Assembly (NCBI GenBank): GCA_021234155.1
Contig: JAJEKV010000032.1
Coordinates: forward strand, 3,601,835-3,665,834
DNA: 64,000 bases
Direction of reading: 5' to 3'
From: Isoetes taiwanensis
Lineage: Eukaryota; Streptophyta; Lycopodiopsida; Isoetales; Isoetaceae
The notes beneath the pieces were generated by a model, which was given only the letters and a program-made list of their open reading frames with translations, ran no database searches and had not been told where the DNA came from. Position 1 is the first letter of the stretch. Each line of letters opens with the position of its first letter. This document shows, piece by piece, positions 10,936 through 21,460 of this stretch. The translations under genes and the position numbers were made by a program.

Positions 10936-12229
10936 CAAGGAAAGACAACTCACCTTATATTTGATTGTGAAGCTTTTTCTTTTTGATCAGCATCAAAAGA
11001 CCTGAACCTAACCTGCTTTAGACATAGCCAAGCCTGAAATAAGGGGGAATTGACACTATTTAATAGCAAACGCTGAAATATTCCAGCAGAAGATGGTACG
11101 ATCTACCTTTTTTAAAATCCACAAGACATGAGTGCTCCACAATTATCCAACAGGAATAACATAAGCACTCATCTTCTTACCTGGCACATGCATTCATGAG
11201 GCTGAGAAATCTTGCTTTTGTCAAGTACCAAGCCTTTGAGTCTCATATGATACAGAAATTTAAACCCTTCATTTCCTTGACCACACCTGAACAAATATAT
11301 ACACCTTGTTCATCCTTAGAAGCCAAAAAATAGTACTGGAATGATGGAAGGCAATCTCTTCAGAGGCCCATTTTTGTTGGACAACTTCATAATTCAGGGG
11401 AGAGCAAGCCATGCCAAACTTTTGAAGGCCCATATGCTATATAGGTTAGCCGTATGCTATATAAGGTAAGATATTGGAAGCCGAATGCAAAATAGAATGC
11501 TAGTTGTTTCAGATAATTATGGAAAAAACCAAAATAGTCTGTCTTATAAACAATTCTGTTATGACAATAGACGTGAAACTGGCAAAACCTGTGCCAAGGA
11601 TGGCAAGGCCCGTGTTTTATACTGAGAAAAAACTCAGAACCAGCCAGAATTAATAATGGCTGATATGCAACCAGCCAGAATGATATAACAAAGGCAGAGC
11701 TTCAAATTGGAAGTGCCATCATATTGGTGAGACCTCGTATGTTTGCAAAAATCCAAGCATTCTAGACATTAGTTTTCCATTCAAACTTGGGCAATTTTTC
11801 ACTGAACCTGAATTATATTTTGACTTTAAAAACTTCGATGTACCTAGATTTACCTTGGATGAACCAAACTGGATTAGATTGGAGACGTAAGGGACTAAAT
11901 TCCCAACACTTCTGGTGCGCTGCTGCTGCTGCTTATATGGCATTTAAACTTGGTTGTACTCTATAACAACTGCCGCTTCTTTCTTCTATAGCCGATTCTC
12001 GAAGCTCTTGATCTCCCAATAAGGTTGATCCGCCTAAGTATATAACCTTCTCCAGTTGGCGGAGGACCCTGGATAGAAGGATAGAAATCTTCACCGTGAT
12101 GCATCCCTTCACGTGCAACACAATATACAAATTCTGCATAAGACTTTTCTATGTGAATATTGAAATGTGCTTAAGCTTTGGAATCCATTGAACAGCTACG
12201 AATTTAGACCACATGAGTAATACCTCGCT
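10936..12229. other. noncoding DNA
   Basis: No gene seen. Short minus-strand frames such as 11719-11943 have no recognisable domain. By position this would be the upstream region of the J-domain gene. Confidence 0.35.
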
Positions 12230-12420
12230 CTAATGCTTGGCGGTGCCGGTTAACCAGTTCCCACACAAGCCGCACAGCAATAATGGCGACCGAGAGTTTA
12301 CAGGTAAGAGCAGGTTTGGAGCAGTCACAGCATATCCTAGGTATATTCTAGCATATACCTAGGATATGCCAAAAGCCCACATAAACAAGGGTTTGCCCCC
12401 CTAGGGGCAACCCAAAAAAG
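12230..12420 (-). pseudogene. broken duplicate of the J-protein 5' end
   Basis: About 190 bp repeat the promoter-proximal, hairpin and leader region of the J-domain gene. The same GGGGCAAACCCTTGTTTAT block, the hairpin (here perfect, 12330-12369) and TGTAAACTCTCGGTC are present. The copy reads ATG CTG TGA where the gene reads ATG CTG GTG, so a single lost G puts a stop at codon 3. After the matching leader (APNLL-LPVNSRS if read past the break) similarity fades and no J domain follows. Either the gene's 5' end was duplicated, or both copies are the same repeat and one has become the start of the gene. Confidence 0.7.
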
Positions 12421-14518
12421 ACGAGATTGAATGGCTTATAATAAAAGCCCTTTTCAAAAAGTAAAAAATAAAAATAGAAATAAAATAAAAAAGAAAGAGA
12501 TAGAACCTTTACCCTTCTGTGAAACCCTAGGCGCCATATAGCGCAGCTTTTCGCCGGCAACACAGTTTCTAGCATAACTTTTGATCCAGAACTCCGTTTC
12601 AGGTAAGGCTTATTGCGTTGGAAAGCTCTCTCCAGGATCTTTTCGATGGTATATGGTATGCCCATCTTTAGTTACGTTTTCCATGTCAAAACAGTCCTGT
12701 TCCGGCCGGCTTTGGTAGAGTTTGTAGTATTGCCAAAGGGAAGGAAGCAGTGTCTTTCAAATGATTGTCCCTAATGTGACAGATGGATTTGAAGCAGCTT
12801 GGCTTGGCGTATCCGAGTTTGCAGATGGTTTTGTTGCTTGCATGGGCTTCTGACTGCACAAAGCAAATTCTAAGATTGTTGGGCTACTGCAAAAGCCGAA
12901 GAGAAGCCTTTACTATCTTTCTCGTCATCTGCATTCAACTGTGGCGGCACCATGGCAGCTCAAACCCCTGGGTATTTGCTGACCAACAAGATTCACAACA
13001 ACTCATGTCGATTTCAACGAGGTAATTATTGGACCCAAATCCTTTTCTTTAATCTATGGCATTAAGAATTTGCTGCAGGCCTATCCCAGCCAGCATCCTC
13101 TCAAAGTTCCAGGAAAGAAACTAACAAATGACTGCTTCCTATTCGAATCATATTGTGAAGTTTTGCTCCAAAAAGGCTTCCACAAAAATAAGATGTTTAT
13201 TTCTTACTTTTGCTCGTAGCAGAATAAAACACATTAGATAGTTTATGCCACAAAGTGCAATGAAATATTTCTGTAACTGTGATACAAAGCTTGTAGTTAT
13301 ATTTGCTGGTTCATGCCACAGATCTTGAAGATGATTTGCGCCAAGATTTTGGTCTGTAGTGCAAAGGCATTACATGCGTATTGCTAAAGTTTCATAAACA
13401 TTGTCTTCAATCTCAGTTTCAGGTATAAGCATTTCAGAAGTATTGGCAAACCTCTTGCAAAGGAATGTGCCGCAGACTATTCACCATGTTGTGTTGCATG
13501 TTCAAAAAGATATGCCAACAACTTGGTTTATAATAAGCAACCAAGACCCAAATTTTTTGAAAATAAATACAATTCATTACATTCGGGCCTTTGGTTTGTT
13601 GAAGGCCCCGAAGGGGCCAAAATTTTTTTAGATATAACACAAACCATTACATTCCACACTTAAAAATAAAATTCCCCCTTAAACCCCCTTCGGTTTGGGT
13701 GCATATTCACACGGGGGGTGACTCCAGGCATCGAGAGCTGTTGGATAAGCATATATGCCCTTTATTCCTCGATCTAGACCGTACATAGAGATCCTCATTT
13801 GTGGGGTATGTGTGTACAAGTTTTGGTATAATGGATAACACAGTTTGCAAAATACTATAAGATTTGAGCAATGTCAATTTTGTTATGAATTGAAATGAAT
13901 GCTCATTGAAATGCTCATTAATAATTGATTAATGATTGTAATGCTCATTCATATGAATGCTCATTAATAATTGAAGTGAATGCTCATTCCAGCTATGTTT
14001 CAAGAGGTGTGCCACAATTGTTTCGGTCCTATTCACACATTACACATAATAATCATTCATAATGTTTGCAAGCATACAATCTGCCATATGAACTGAAGCA
14101 TTATAAATCCCTACTTTCCTAAGGTGGCCTCTTCATGTAACTAAACATGACCTCTTCATGTAAAGCTGAAAAGTTGCTGCTATCCAGCATTCTCTAAGGT
14201 AGACAACAGAATAAGTAGTTATGGGCAAACAAATAGTGGAATGAGCCATAACTGCTTATCAGACCAAGTTGGAACACGTATACCTTTTGACATTTTCTGC
14301 AAGAGTATATTTCAACGTCAGATTGCAAGTAGCATTCAGTAACATTGCAAGTTGATTTTCCAAGTGACAAAACTTTTATTTGACAGGAAAACAACAAAAC
14401 ATAACGAAATCAAGTACTTAACAACAAAACATAACTGTTCATCCTCTGACAAAATAAGCATGTATAGGGTGGGTTCATTCTGAAGAAACATTATGGTTAT
14501 GAATAGATCTACTTTTAC
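12421..14518. other. noncoding DNA with decayed fragments
   Basis: No intact gene. A plus-strand stretch at 12790-13200 has exon-like pieces (SLYYLSRHLHSTVAAPW in one frame, then PKSFSLIYGIKNLLQAYPSQ) with stops between. This may be a decayed gene of unknown identity. A perfect GGCCCC-GAA-GGGGCC hairpin lies at about 13603-13617. Confidence 0.25.
13898..13988. repeat. five scattered copies of AATGCTCATT
   Basis: The decamer AATGCTCATT starts at 13898, 13910, 13940, 13956 and 13979 in AT-rich DNA. Spacing is irregular, so this is not a simple tandem array. Replication slippage or decayed repeats are the likely cause. Confidence 0.85.
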
Positions 14519-14619
14519 CTTTTTCTGTCTTGAAATCTGAGGAAACGAAGCAGCTTGCTTCTATTGGCAATAAGAATGCCCACTATTTCTGGTGGCTTGT
14601 TCGCATTTGCAACAAATAC
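14519..14619 (-). pseudogene. MO25-like exon (VFVANANKPPE block)
   Basis: A 101-nt exon-like block with a TTGCAG acceptor and an AAAAG/GTAAAA donor encodes VFVANANKPPEIVGIL, then IANRSKLLRFLRF. This is the conserved VFVANPNKP block near the C-terminus of MO25/CAB39/Hym1 scaffold proteins, armadillo-like proteins that bind STE20-type kinases and act in cell polarity and growth. The next expected exon (DEQFE and on) is not convincing. The exon that should come just before (the NIQ-EAFHVFK block) is absent between this block and the one at 14840-14912. The gene is therefore probably a remnant. Confidence 0.7.
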
Positions 14620-14747
14620 CTGCAATGACCAGTTCTTCTAAGAAGGTCTTATCCTAGAACTCAATATTTGTGCTATTGAGGGAAAACATGTCAACAAACA
14701 ATCTTCAAGGTGACACTACTTGCATTGCAAGCAGGAAAACATGAGCC

Positions 14748-14876
14748 TAGATAACACAACCATAATACAAACACCTTTTATGTCTTCCAGCATGTCTCTG
14801 ATTACCTTTACTTAGATAACGCAACCATAATAAGAACACCTTTTATGTCTTCCAGCATGTCTCTGATTACCTTTAC
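14748..14876. repeat. 64-bp tandem duplication through an MO25-like exon end
   Basis: Copies at 14748-14811 and 14813-14876 (period 65) differ at only a few positions (ACACAACCATAATACAAAC versus ACGCAACCATAATAAGAAC). The right copy includes the 3' half and splice donor of the MO25-like exon at 14840-14912. The left copy repeats that donor-proximal segment inside the following intron. Confidence 0.9.
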
Positions 14877-14912
14877 GGCTTGTCTCCGCGTTATGTAATT
14901 TGAGGATTCCAA
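14840..14912 (-). pseudogene. MO25-like exon (SSNYITRRQ block)
   Basis: On the minus strand a TAG acceptor is followed by 24 codons encoding LESSNYITRRQAVKVI and RDMLEDIK, ending in AAAAG/GTGTTC. SSNY-ITRRQ is the most conserved signature of MO25-like proteins in plants, animals and fungi. Its 3' half overlaps one copy of a 64-bp tandem duplication. The phase at its end (1) does not match the phase-0 start at 14619, supporting loss of an exon between them. Confidence 0.75.
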
Positions 14913-15142
14913 CTACTTCTTGTTGTACTATTGGACAAACTGTGAGAAAGTAAACGTAAGACAAACATAAATTATTGCCAGACAGAAACACCCGAAAGCT
15001 CCCTAGGAATAATCATGGCCACTATATGAGAAATATCATCTTGGACGGGCTTTTAGAGAAAGAAAAATTAAAGACTTGCATATTCTACAAAGATAGTGGA
15101 AAAATGCCATACAAAAACAGATTATGAGAAATAAGAGTTGAC

Positions 15143-15257
15143 CCAATCATAATTTTTTGTCAAGAACTCCGCAACTGTTGATTTATGCCTTGTCAAAAGC
15201 TCCCGAGGATCAAGGATAGTGCATCATCAGCAACAATAGAGAAATCCAAGACTAACC
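15143..15257 (-). pseudogene. MO25-like exon with internal frameshift
   Basis: After a CTTGCAG acceptor one frame reads LVLDFSIVADDALS, which matches the FDVASDAFSTF block of MO25. The next frame reads RELLTRHKSTVAEFLTKNYDW, which matches its continuation. The two are joined by a length change around 15205-15220, so the exon is frameshifted. Together with the blocks at 14840 and 14519 the order on the minus strand is correct for MO25, but the N-terminal two thirds are not seen. Ty3 element B1 lies directly upstream and may have broken the gene. Confidence 0.7.
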
Positions 15258-15834
15258 CTGCAAGCCAATGTTGGAGAACAATCAAAGCAATGATGAACGC
15301 CAAAAACAAACAATAAAAAAAGCCAGATATAAATACACATGGCAGATGAAGAGAGCTAGTTTGAAAATTCAAGTGCAGACAGATATAGGTCCTTATAGAT
15401 ACCATATATGACTGCAGTCAGTGATAGTAGTAGCAGATAATATCTAGCTCTTTTGGATTGAATCTCACAGAAGTATTTTAAGCTATTGATGGGTTCTGAC
15501 TTGTTATAGTCCCAGATACCAACTTTGGGTCCTGTGGTAACAAAAGCAAAAATGATTCGTTTAAAAAATGCCCTGACAAATAGAATGCTCTCTTAAAGCA
15601 CAACTGTGAATGCCATGAAACTGGAAAACATGTCAGGATATATGGCTTACCATTTTTACATCTAGCTAGGTATCTGCGCTTTAAAGAAATGCTACATTTT
15701 CAAATATATAAAGTAGAAATGGACATGTTTTGCTAAGAAATACGCAATACCGTTTTGAAGATTCTGGCATATAATCCTAAGAGCATATGGGACCTCTGCC
15801 GCATGAAGCATAGAGAACGGGGATCTCCCCCTGT
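15258..15834. other. noncoding DNA between the MO25-like remnant and element B1
   Basis: No further MO25-like exon could be read here on the minus strand, although more upstream exons would be expected in this direction. Nothing else is supported. Confidence 0.35.
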
Positions 15835-17264
15835 TTGCAAGCACTGTTCTCAACCATAGTGCCACATCATACCCCGGTATATCCTACTCCTCATTACACT
15901 TACAGTCATATCCCTTCTGGCCACACTCCTTTGCCTTCACAACCATCTTCTCCTCATTTCGGTATGAGCTATCCTCATGTCTCTTTTGGCCTCCCTCACG
16001 TTCATGAATTTCAGTCTTCACCTTCCTTTCAACAATCGGTTCCAGTCTATAACATTACTAATCTCAAATTAAATGAGGAGGGCACCCAAGGCCCTTTGCC
16101 CGCAGACGCCCCTCTCTCTGGACATCCTGGTTTCACGGTTCCCATGCCACCACCTTGTTCCCAGCCTATGGCTGTTGCCTCAAGGCTATATTCCCACTTA
16201 TGCTCCACCACTTTACATGCAAGTTCAGGTTCCATCACCTGTTAAAACTCTTAAGCTCACATATCCGATTTTTGAAAATGCCAAGGGGAAGACCCTTGAT
16301 CAAAGTGCTCAAGCTCACATGGAGGAATTTGAAGCCTTGGCTATTCTAAATGGCCATTCTCAGCCTCAACTTAAGTTCCACGTTTTCTCTGCCACGCTAC
16401 AGGGAGCTCCTCATCAGTGGCTCATGGCCAACAAAAGTCACAGGAAACAAAATTGGCACGAGATGAAGACTGCCTTTCTATCTCATTATGGAACAGCTTC
16501 TGAAGCAGTTTAATGATCTCCAACAATAACCCACGGAGTCTGCCCGTGACTTTGCAGATCGTCTCTATATTCTTGTCAGCAAGCTTAAAGAGTATCCTAT
16601 GCAGAGCCAGATTCTAGTTTGGTTTCTGCAGGGTCTTCCTCCCGCTATTCATCTTATGACAGAGTATTTGCGCCCCAAGACCTTGGAGCAGGCCATTGAG
16701 TTGGGGAATCATTCTGTCAATGTGCCTTCCCGTGGTGTTCCCCTCATGGAGCTTCCTTTCATACCTCCTGTCATGGTTCCTCAAAGTCAGATTTGGTGCC
16801 ATATCTGCAAGTATCAAGGACATCTTGCAAATGAGTGTAATTCTACCAATGGTCCTCCTCACTGTAAGCGCTGTAACATGTGTAATCACTCTACTGAAGA
16901 ATGTACCCGTGCTCATCCTACACCCTTCAGACAAAAGATGGTCTTTCAAGTTCAAACTATGCCTCAACAATATCCACAGCAACAGTATCAACAACGACCG
17001 TATCAACAATCTCAGCAACCACAACAATCTAGGGGTCAAAATTCGTGCACTCCCTTCTATCCTTCCAAAGCTCAGTGTTATCATTGTCAAGAATGGGGTC
17101 TCACCACCACGGCATGCCCTCGGCTTTCTCAAGTCCAGGTTCAGCTCCCAAGCACAAATCAAACAACTTCAGTTCGTCTCACTGCTTATCATCTGTGGGT
17201 CGCTAATAGTAAACAGGGCCCACGACCGGTTTTAAAGAAACCACCCCGGCCACCTCAACAATAA
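15835..17264 (+). pseudogene. gag: B1 gag with zinc knuckles
   Basis: A Pro/Ser/His-rich N-terminal part (15835-16245) is followed in another frame by the capsid region (LKLTYPIFENAKGKTLDQS, 16237-16513). A third frame (16599-17264) begins ILVWFLQGLPPAIHLMTEYL. Two CCHC knuckles are intact: CHICKYQGHLANEC (16797-16838) and CKRCNMCNHSTEEC (16863-16904). A third, CYHCQEWGLTTTAC (17076-17117), has Leu in place of the His. A Gln-rich linker (QQYPQQQYQQRPYQQ) separates them. Gag would package the element RNA. Confidence 0.8.
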
Positions 17265-18326
17265 CGATCTCAATAAGCGGCACCCTCTACAGCTCTTGAT
17301 CAACAAGCTCAGGAAGAAATATATCAAGCCCTCAATCCTCTAGTACAGCAATCGAATTGGGTTGGTCTGGTCTCACGCCAAGCCAGGGCATCACGTCCGT
17401 TGACGATCATTCCTCACGACACGCAACCTGCGTTTGCCGTGGATAATATTCCTCGTGGGAAACACAAGATGGTCTATTTTGACCCTAATCTTAATAAGCT
17501 CATGCCTCATGTCATGCCTAAGGTGCACCAAAGTATTCTCAAACTTATGTAAGCTGCTGAAGGACGCATGCTTGCCAATGTTCACGCCACCACGCGCGCG
17601 CAACAGCGTCAGGAAGCACCCTCGACGTAAAAAAACCCACGCACTCAGCAGTACCTGAACATTGCTGCTGAAGTCGAACTCCTCAAGGAAGTCTCAATGT
17701 CCATGCCTCAGACTCCTGCACCATTGGATCCTGCTGATCCTTTCTCTCATGTTCCTTTAGAACTCCAAGAGGAACTTGCAAAAATTAAGATTCCACTCAG
17801 TCTTGCTACCATTCTCAAGCTGTGTCCAGCACTCAAGGCACAGCTACCACTACCCATGGTTCTAGTTGGTGCGGTAGCCACCTCTACTTCCAGGGTACAT
17901 GCTACTATGGGAAATCAAACAACTTTATCGTGCCCCTTATGACATTAAGCTCACCAAAGGCCATATCACGCGACCTCAAGGTGTCACTCCTCTTCTCCAC
18001 ATTAGTATTGGTGATCTCAAATTCCCCTTGGAATTTGGTGTTTGAAAAGCTGGTGAAGATCTAGGTGATTATGAAACGTTGGACGACCTTTCCTACGCCA
18101 AGCTAAAAGCATTCATTACTGGGCTACTGATCAACTCATCATTACTGATGGCACATTGAATGCAACAATGGATCTTGAAACTGGTAAGCTCATCTCTGTA
18201 GAGCACGATGAGCTGTCTCTCTCTGACAGTGATTTAGAAGAGCCTCAAAATACTTATCAAGCTCAGGCTCCTCCATCAGGTCTCCCTCTGTCTTCATACC
18301 CTGAGTATGCTGATCCTTGAGGTGAC
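17265..18326 (+). pseudogene. B1 gag-pol linker and protease region, broken
   Basis: Frames at 17434-17658, 17697-17942 and 17822-18064 together cover the region that in B2 and B3 precedes RT. They share blocks such as ELQEELAKIKIPL and GHITRPQGVTPLL with those copies. A clear D[ST]G protease triad could not be read, so the protease assignment rests on position. At least two frameshifts and one stop occur. Confidence 0.55.
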
Positions 18327-20060
18327 ATGACTCTTGATCAAGACCATGCAGTTGTCACCTTGTTGGATCCCTATCTGGCACCCTGCAATCGGATCCAGCG
18401 TGTAGAAATCTTTTCTGAAGAAGACACTTCTCATGATATTGTCGTTGTTGCTGTCGTTATGATGCAATCATTAATTGATGACTCTCAGCAGCCTCTATTT
18501 TTCACTACCCAGAGTGCTGAACTACCCTTGGTGTTCCAACCTCCTGCTCACACAATCACGGACACAGAAGTAGTCCCGTGTATTCAAACTCCAGAAGTTG
18601 AAGTCTTTGCTCTAAGAGACAACCAACCTGTCCGATTAGCTGCCAATCTTCTACCCAATTATAAAGCTCGTGCTATCAGTCTCTTCAAGAAGTTCAAACA
18701 TATCTTTGCGTGGAGTTACAAAGACTTACGAGGTATCAAGAAAGAATTGGGGGAACTGACTATTCCCACCAAACCAGATGCACGCTCAATCTAGCAACGA
18801 CAGTACAGGCTCAACCCCAATTATCGTGACCATGTCAAAGCCAAAATAGATAAACTTCTGGCCGCTGGCTTGATTTATGAGGTCAAACATGTCGAGTGGG
18901 TGAGTCCAATTGTAATTGCTGTCAAGCATAATGGCACATACGTGTTTGCGTGGAATATCGGAAACTAAATATGGCCACGGAACGTGACCATTTTCCGTTA
19001 CCCTTCACAGACCAAGTTCTTGAAGAAGCAGCAGGCTATCAGATGTACTCCTTCATAGATGGCTTCTCGGGCTACAATCAGATCTCTATCACGGCTGAGA
19101 ATCAATTGAAAACAACCTTCACCACGTCGTGGGACACTTTTGCCTACAAAGTAGTACCTTTTGGATTATCTAACTCTCCATCCACTTTTCAACGCATTAT
19201 GCTTTCTGTTTTTCAAGATTACATGAAAGAGAATGCCTTTCTGCAATTTTTTTAGGATGATTTTTCTGCTTATAGCTCCATGGAGAAATATCTTGACAAA
19301 TTGGAGCTTGTTTTCCAAAAATGTAAAGAATCTGATATCAGCTTAAATCCAGAAAAGTGCACTTTCTGTGTCACTTCCGGTGTCTTTGGTCATGTTGTCA
19401 GTAAAGAAGGAATCACCACAGACCCTGCAAAAATCAGTTATGTGCTCAAGGCTCACGCACCTTCCAACATCAAGGAGACACGCTTGTTGCTTCATGACCC
19501 TTAGGGTCCAACGAAGCATGATAATAATATTATTATTATTTTTGGGCAAGGTAAATTACTATGCAACCTTCATTCCAGGACTTGCTGCCATTGCAGATCC
19601 CATTCATAAACTCACGGGTGATGAATCCTCTTGGGCTTGGAATCCCTGGGCAGATCAGAAACTGAAGGTTTTGCTAACTCAAGCTCCTTTTCTTGTTCCA
19701 CCTCAATAGGACAAAGCTTTTCATGTCCATGTTGATGTCTCGGCCTTTGCCATTGGTGCTGTTCTTTCTCAAGAATATGATTCTCACACAGACAAGCCTA
19801 TTCGCTATGCCAGTAGAAAACTTAACCTTGCTGAGCAGAATTATTCTGCCACAGAATGGGAAGCGCTGGGACTCATCTTCTGTGTAGATTTCGTCATTAT
19901 TTGTTGGGTAGCAAAATCAAGTTTTTTGTTGATCATCAAGCTCTCCTCTATCTGATCAACAAAACTACGCCCACGGGACATATTTCCCGTTGGGTCCTGC
20001 TTCTTCAAGAGTTTGCTCCCTTTGAAATCATTCACAAGGCTGGTAAGTCACATATTGTGC
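18327..20060 (+). pseudogene. pol: B1 reverse transcriptase and RNase H, broken
   Basis: The connector (FKHIFAWSYKDLRGIKKELG) is followed by RT blocks EWVSPIVIAVKHNG, FIDGFSGYNQISI, KVVPFGLSNSPSTFQRIM and NPEKCTFCVTSGV. The catalytic pair DDF is preceded by a TAG (19253-19255) where B2 has CAG, so translation would stop one codon before the active-site Asp pair. RNase H follows (FHVHVDVSAFAIGAVL, 19707 on; VDHQALLYLINK, 19926 on). A 50-60 bp insert with a short hairpin and TTA repeats (19484-19541) splits RT from RNase H. Confidence 0.8.
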
Positions 20061-20985
20061 CTGATTATCTTTCACGCATCCACACGGACGACCCGTTCGC
20101 GGGTGTTTCAGATGTTTTTCTTCATGCACAACTCTTTTTGGTCACGGCCACGCCATATTGGTTTCACGATTATCAGCAATATCTGCTCTCTGGTGCATTA
20201 CCACCAGAAGAACCCACGCTCTCTTCTGAGAAGCTCCGGTCACACCGTCAACAGTTCCTCCGTGAAGTCCGTGACTATACCATGGTTGCGGGCCATCTCC
20301 ATAAGCATGGCAAGGACATGGTTTTGCATTGGCATGTTATTTCTCATGAAGTTCCAGAGATAGTTCGCCATGCCCATGAAGGCCTTGGTGGAGGACATTT
20401 CAGTGGTGATACCGCGGCCTGCAAAATTCTTCTAGCTGACTATGTCTGGCCCGCGCTCTTCACGGATGCTCACGCAACTGTGACGTGTGTCAGCGTGTCG
20501 GTCGACCCATGGCCCGTGATGCCCTCCCTTTAACACCAGTTGCCACACCGTTACCCTTCAGCAAATGGCGAATGGATTTTATTGGGTCAATGGATCCACA
20601 AGCGCGGCACACCCGTGCCCGCTATATACTGGTTCTCAAGAATTACGCCACTAAGTGGGCGGAGGCCTGTGCACTTCCTGATAATACTACTGCCAGTATG
20701 GCTAAGGTCCTCTACATACATGTCATCATGTGCTTTGGCTGTCCCACGGAACTTGTCAATGATCGTGGTGTTCATTTTGTAAATCAGACAATGAAGGCAT
20801 TGACGGATTATTCGCATGTTTATCGCCGAAAAAGTACTCCCTATTATCCACAAGAAAATGGCCTTGCAGAAAGTACATACAAAACACTCATCAACATCTT
20901 GAAGAAAATTTGTGATGCTTCTCGCACTGATTGGCAGGAAAAACTACCTACTATTACCTGTTCAAAAACCCACATATATGCTTGC
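20061..20985 (+). pseudogene. B1 integrase, frameshifted and truncated
   Basis: The zinc-binding region (HAHEGLGGGHFSGDTAACKI) is followed by a frameshift near 20490. The catalytic core then has all three acidic residues in view: WRMDFIGSMDP (D), ELVNDRGVHF (D) and PYYPQENGLAESTYKTL (E). Homology stops after DWQEKLPT at about 20952. The integrase C-terminus and 3' LTR are missing. Confidence 0.8.
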
Positions 20986-21460
20986 ACCTTTATATTTTAC
21001 GCCTTGTTTGTAAGAAAATCAGGGTTTCCCCCGCATTAGAAGCAGATTCTTCATTTCGCATAGAAAAACGTTTCAAATCCCCAAGATTTCATGCAGCGCT
21101 TAGCATCTTCGGCTAAGGAACAACCCAGATCAAAAGTAAAACAGATCCAACTGTTAAAGAAAGAAAGATTACCAAGAGGATGAACCGGTTCGAGCTTTTT
21201 CTTACAGAGAGCTTGTTTCAGGATTATGAAGCCAGAACACGACCTTCAAACAACCAATTTCCACCGTGCAAATCTGATCCGGCACCGTCCGCTTCTGCCC
21301 CCCTTGGTGATCGATCCGCGGTATATCGCCATGACGTTTCAAACTTTACTTTTATGAAAATATGGCGTTTTCGTAGGTTAATGCCACGTAGTGAAATCAG
21401 GGTCGTTCAAATTAGCTCCCCATGGACGACATACCTTTTGGAGGAGTGCTTATAGCACCT
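20986..21460. other. mixed-composition block, possible gene 5' region
   Basis: This is more GC-rich than its surroundings, with no repeat-like features. Read on the minus strand it resembles a promoter and 5' leader (GAACCGGTTC, runs of CTTTCTTTC) of a minus-strand gene. It could be the lost 5' end of the MO25-like gene, but no coding exon was identified. Inference only. Confidence 0.2.

Larger units (their letters stand above)
15835..20985 (+). mobile_element. Ty3-type LTR element B1, decayed internal region
   Basis: Gag with zinc knuckles, protease region, RT, RNase H and integrase follow in the Ty3 order (integrase last) over about 5.1 kb. Every domain is broken by frameshifts or stops. 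The element ends abruptly at about 20950-20985 inside the integrase, where TDWQEKLPT is followed by unrelated sequence. No LTR, primer binding site or polypurine tract could be assigned. It belongs to the same family as B2 and B3; for example the block FKHIFAWSYKDLRGIKKELG is shared exactly. It is older than those copies. Confidence 0.85.

Noticed and set aside
14420-14445. GAGGATGAACAG read as the EDEQ start of the last MO25 exon
   Set aside because: The reading phase does not fit the previous donor and the following residues do not match MO25.
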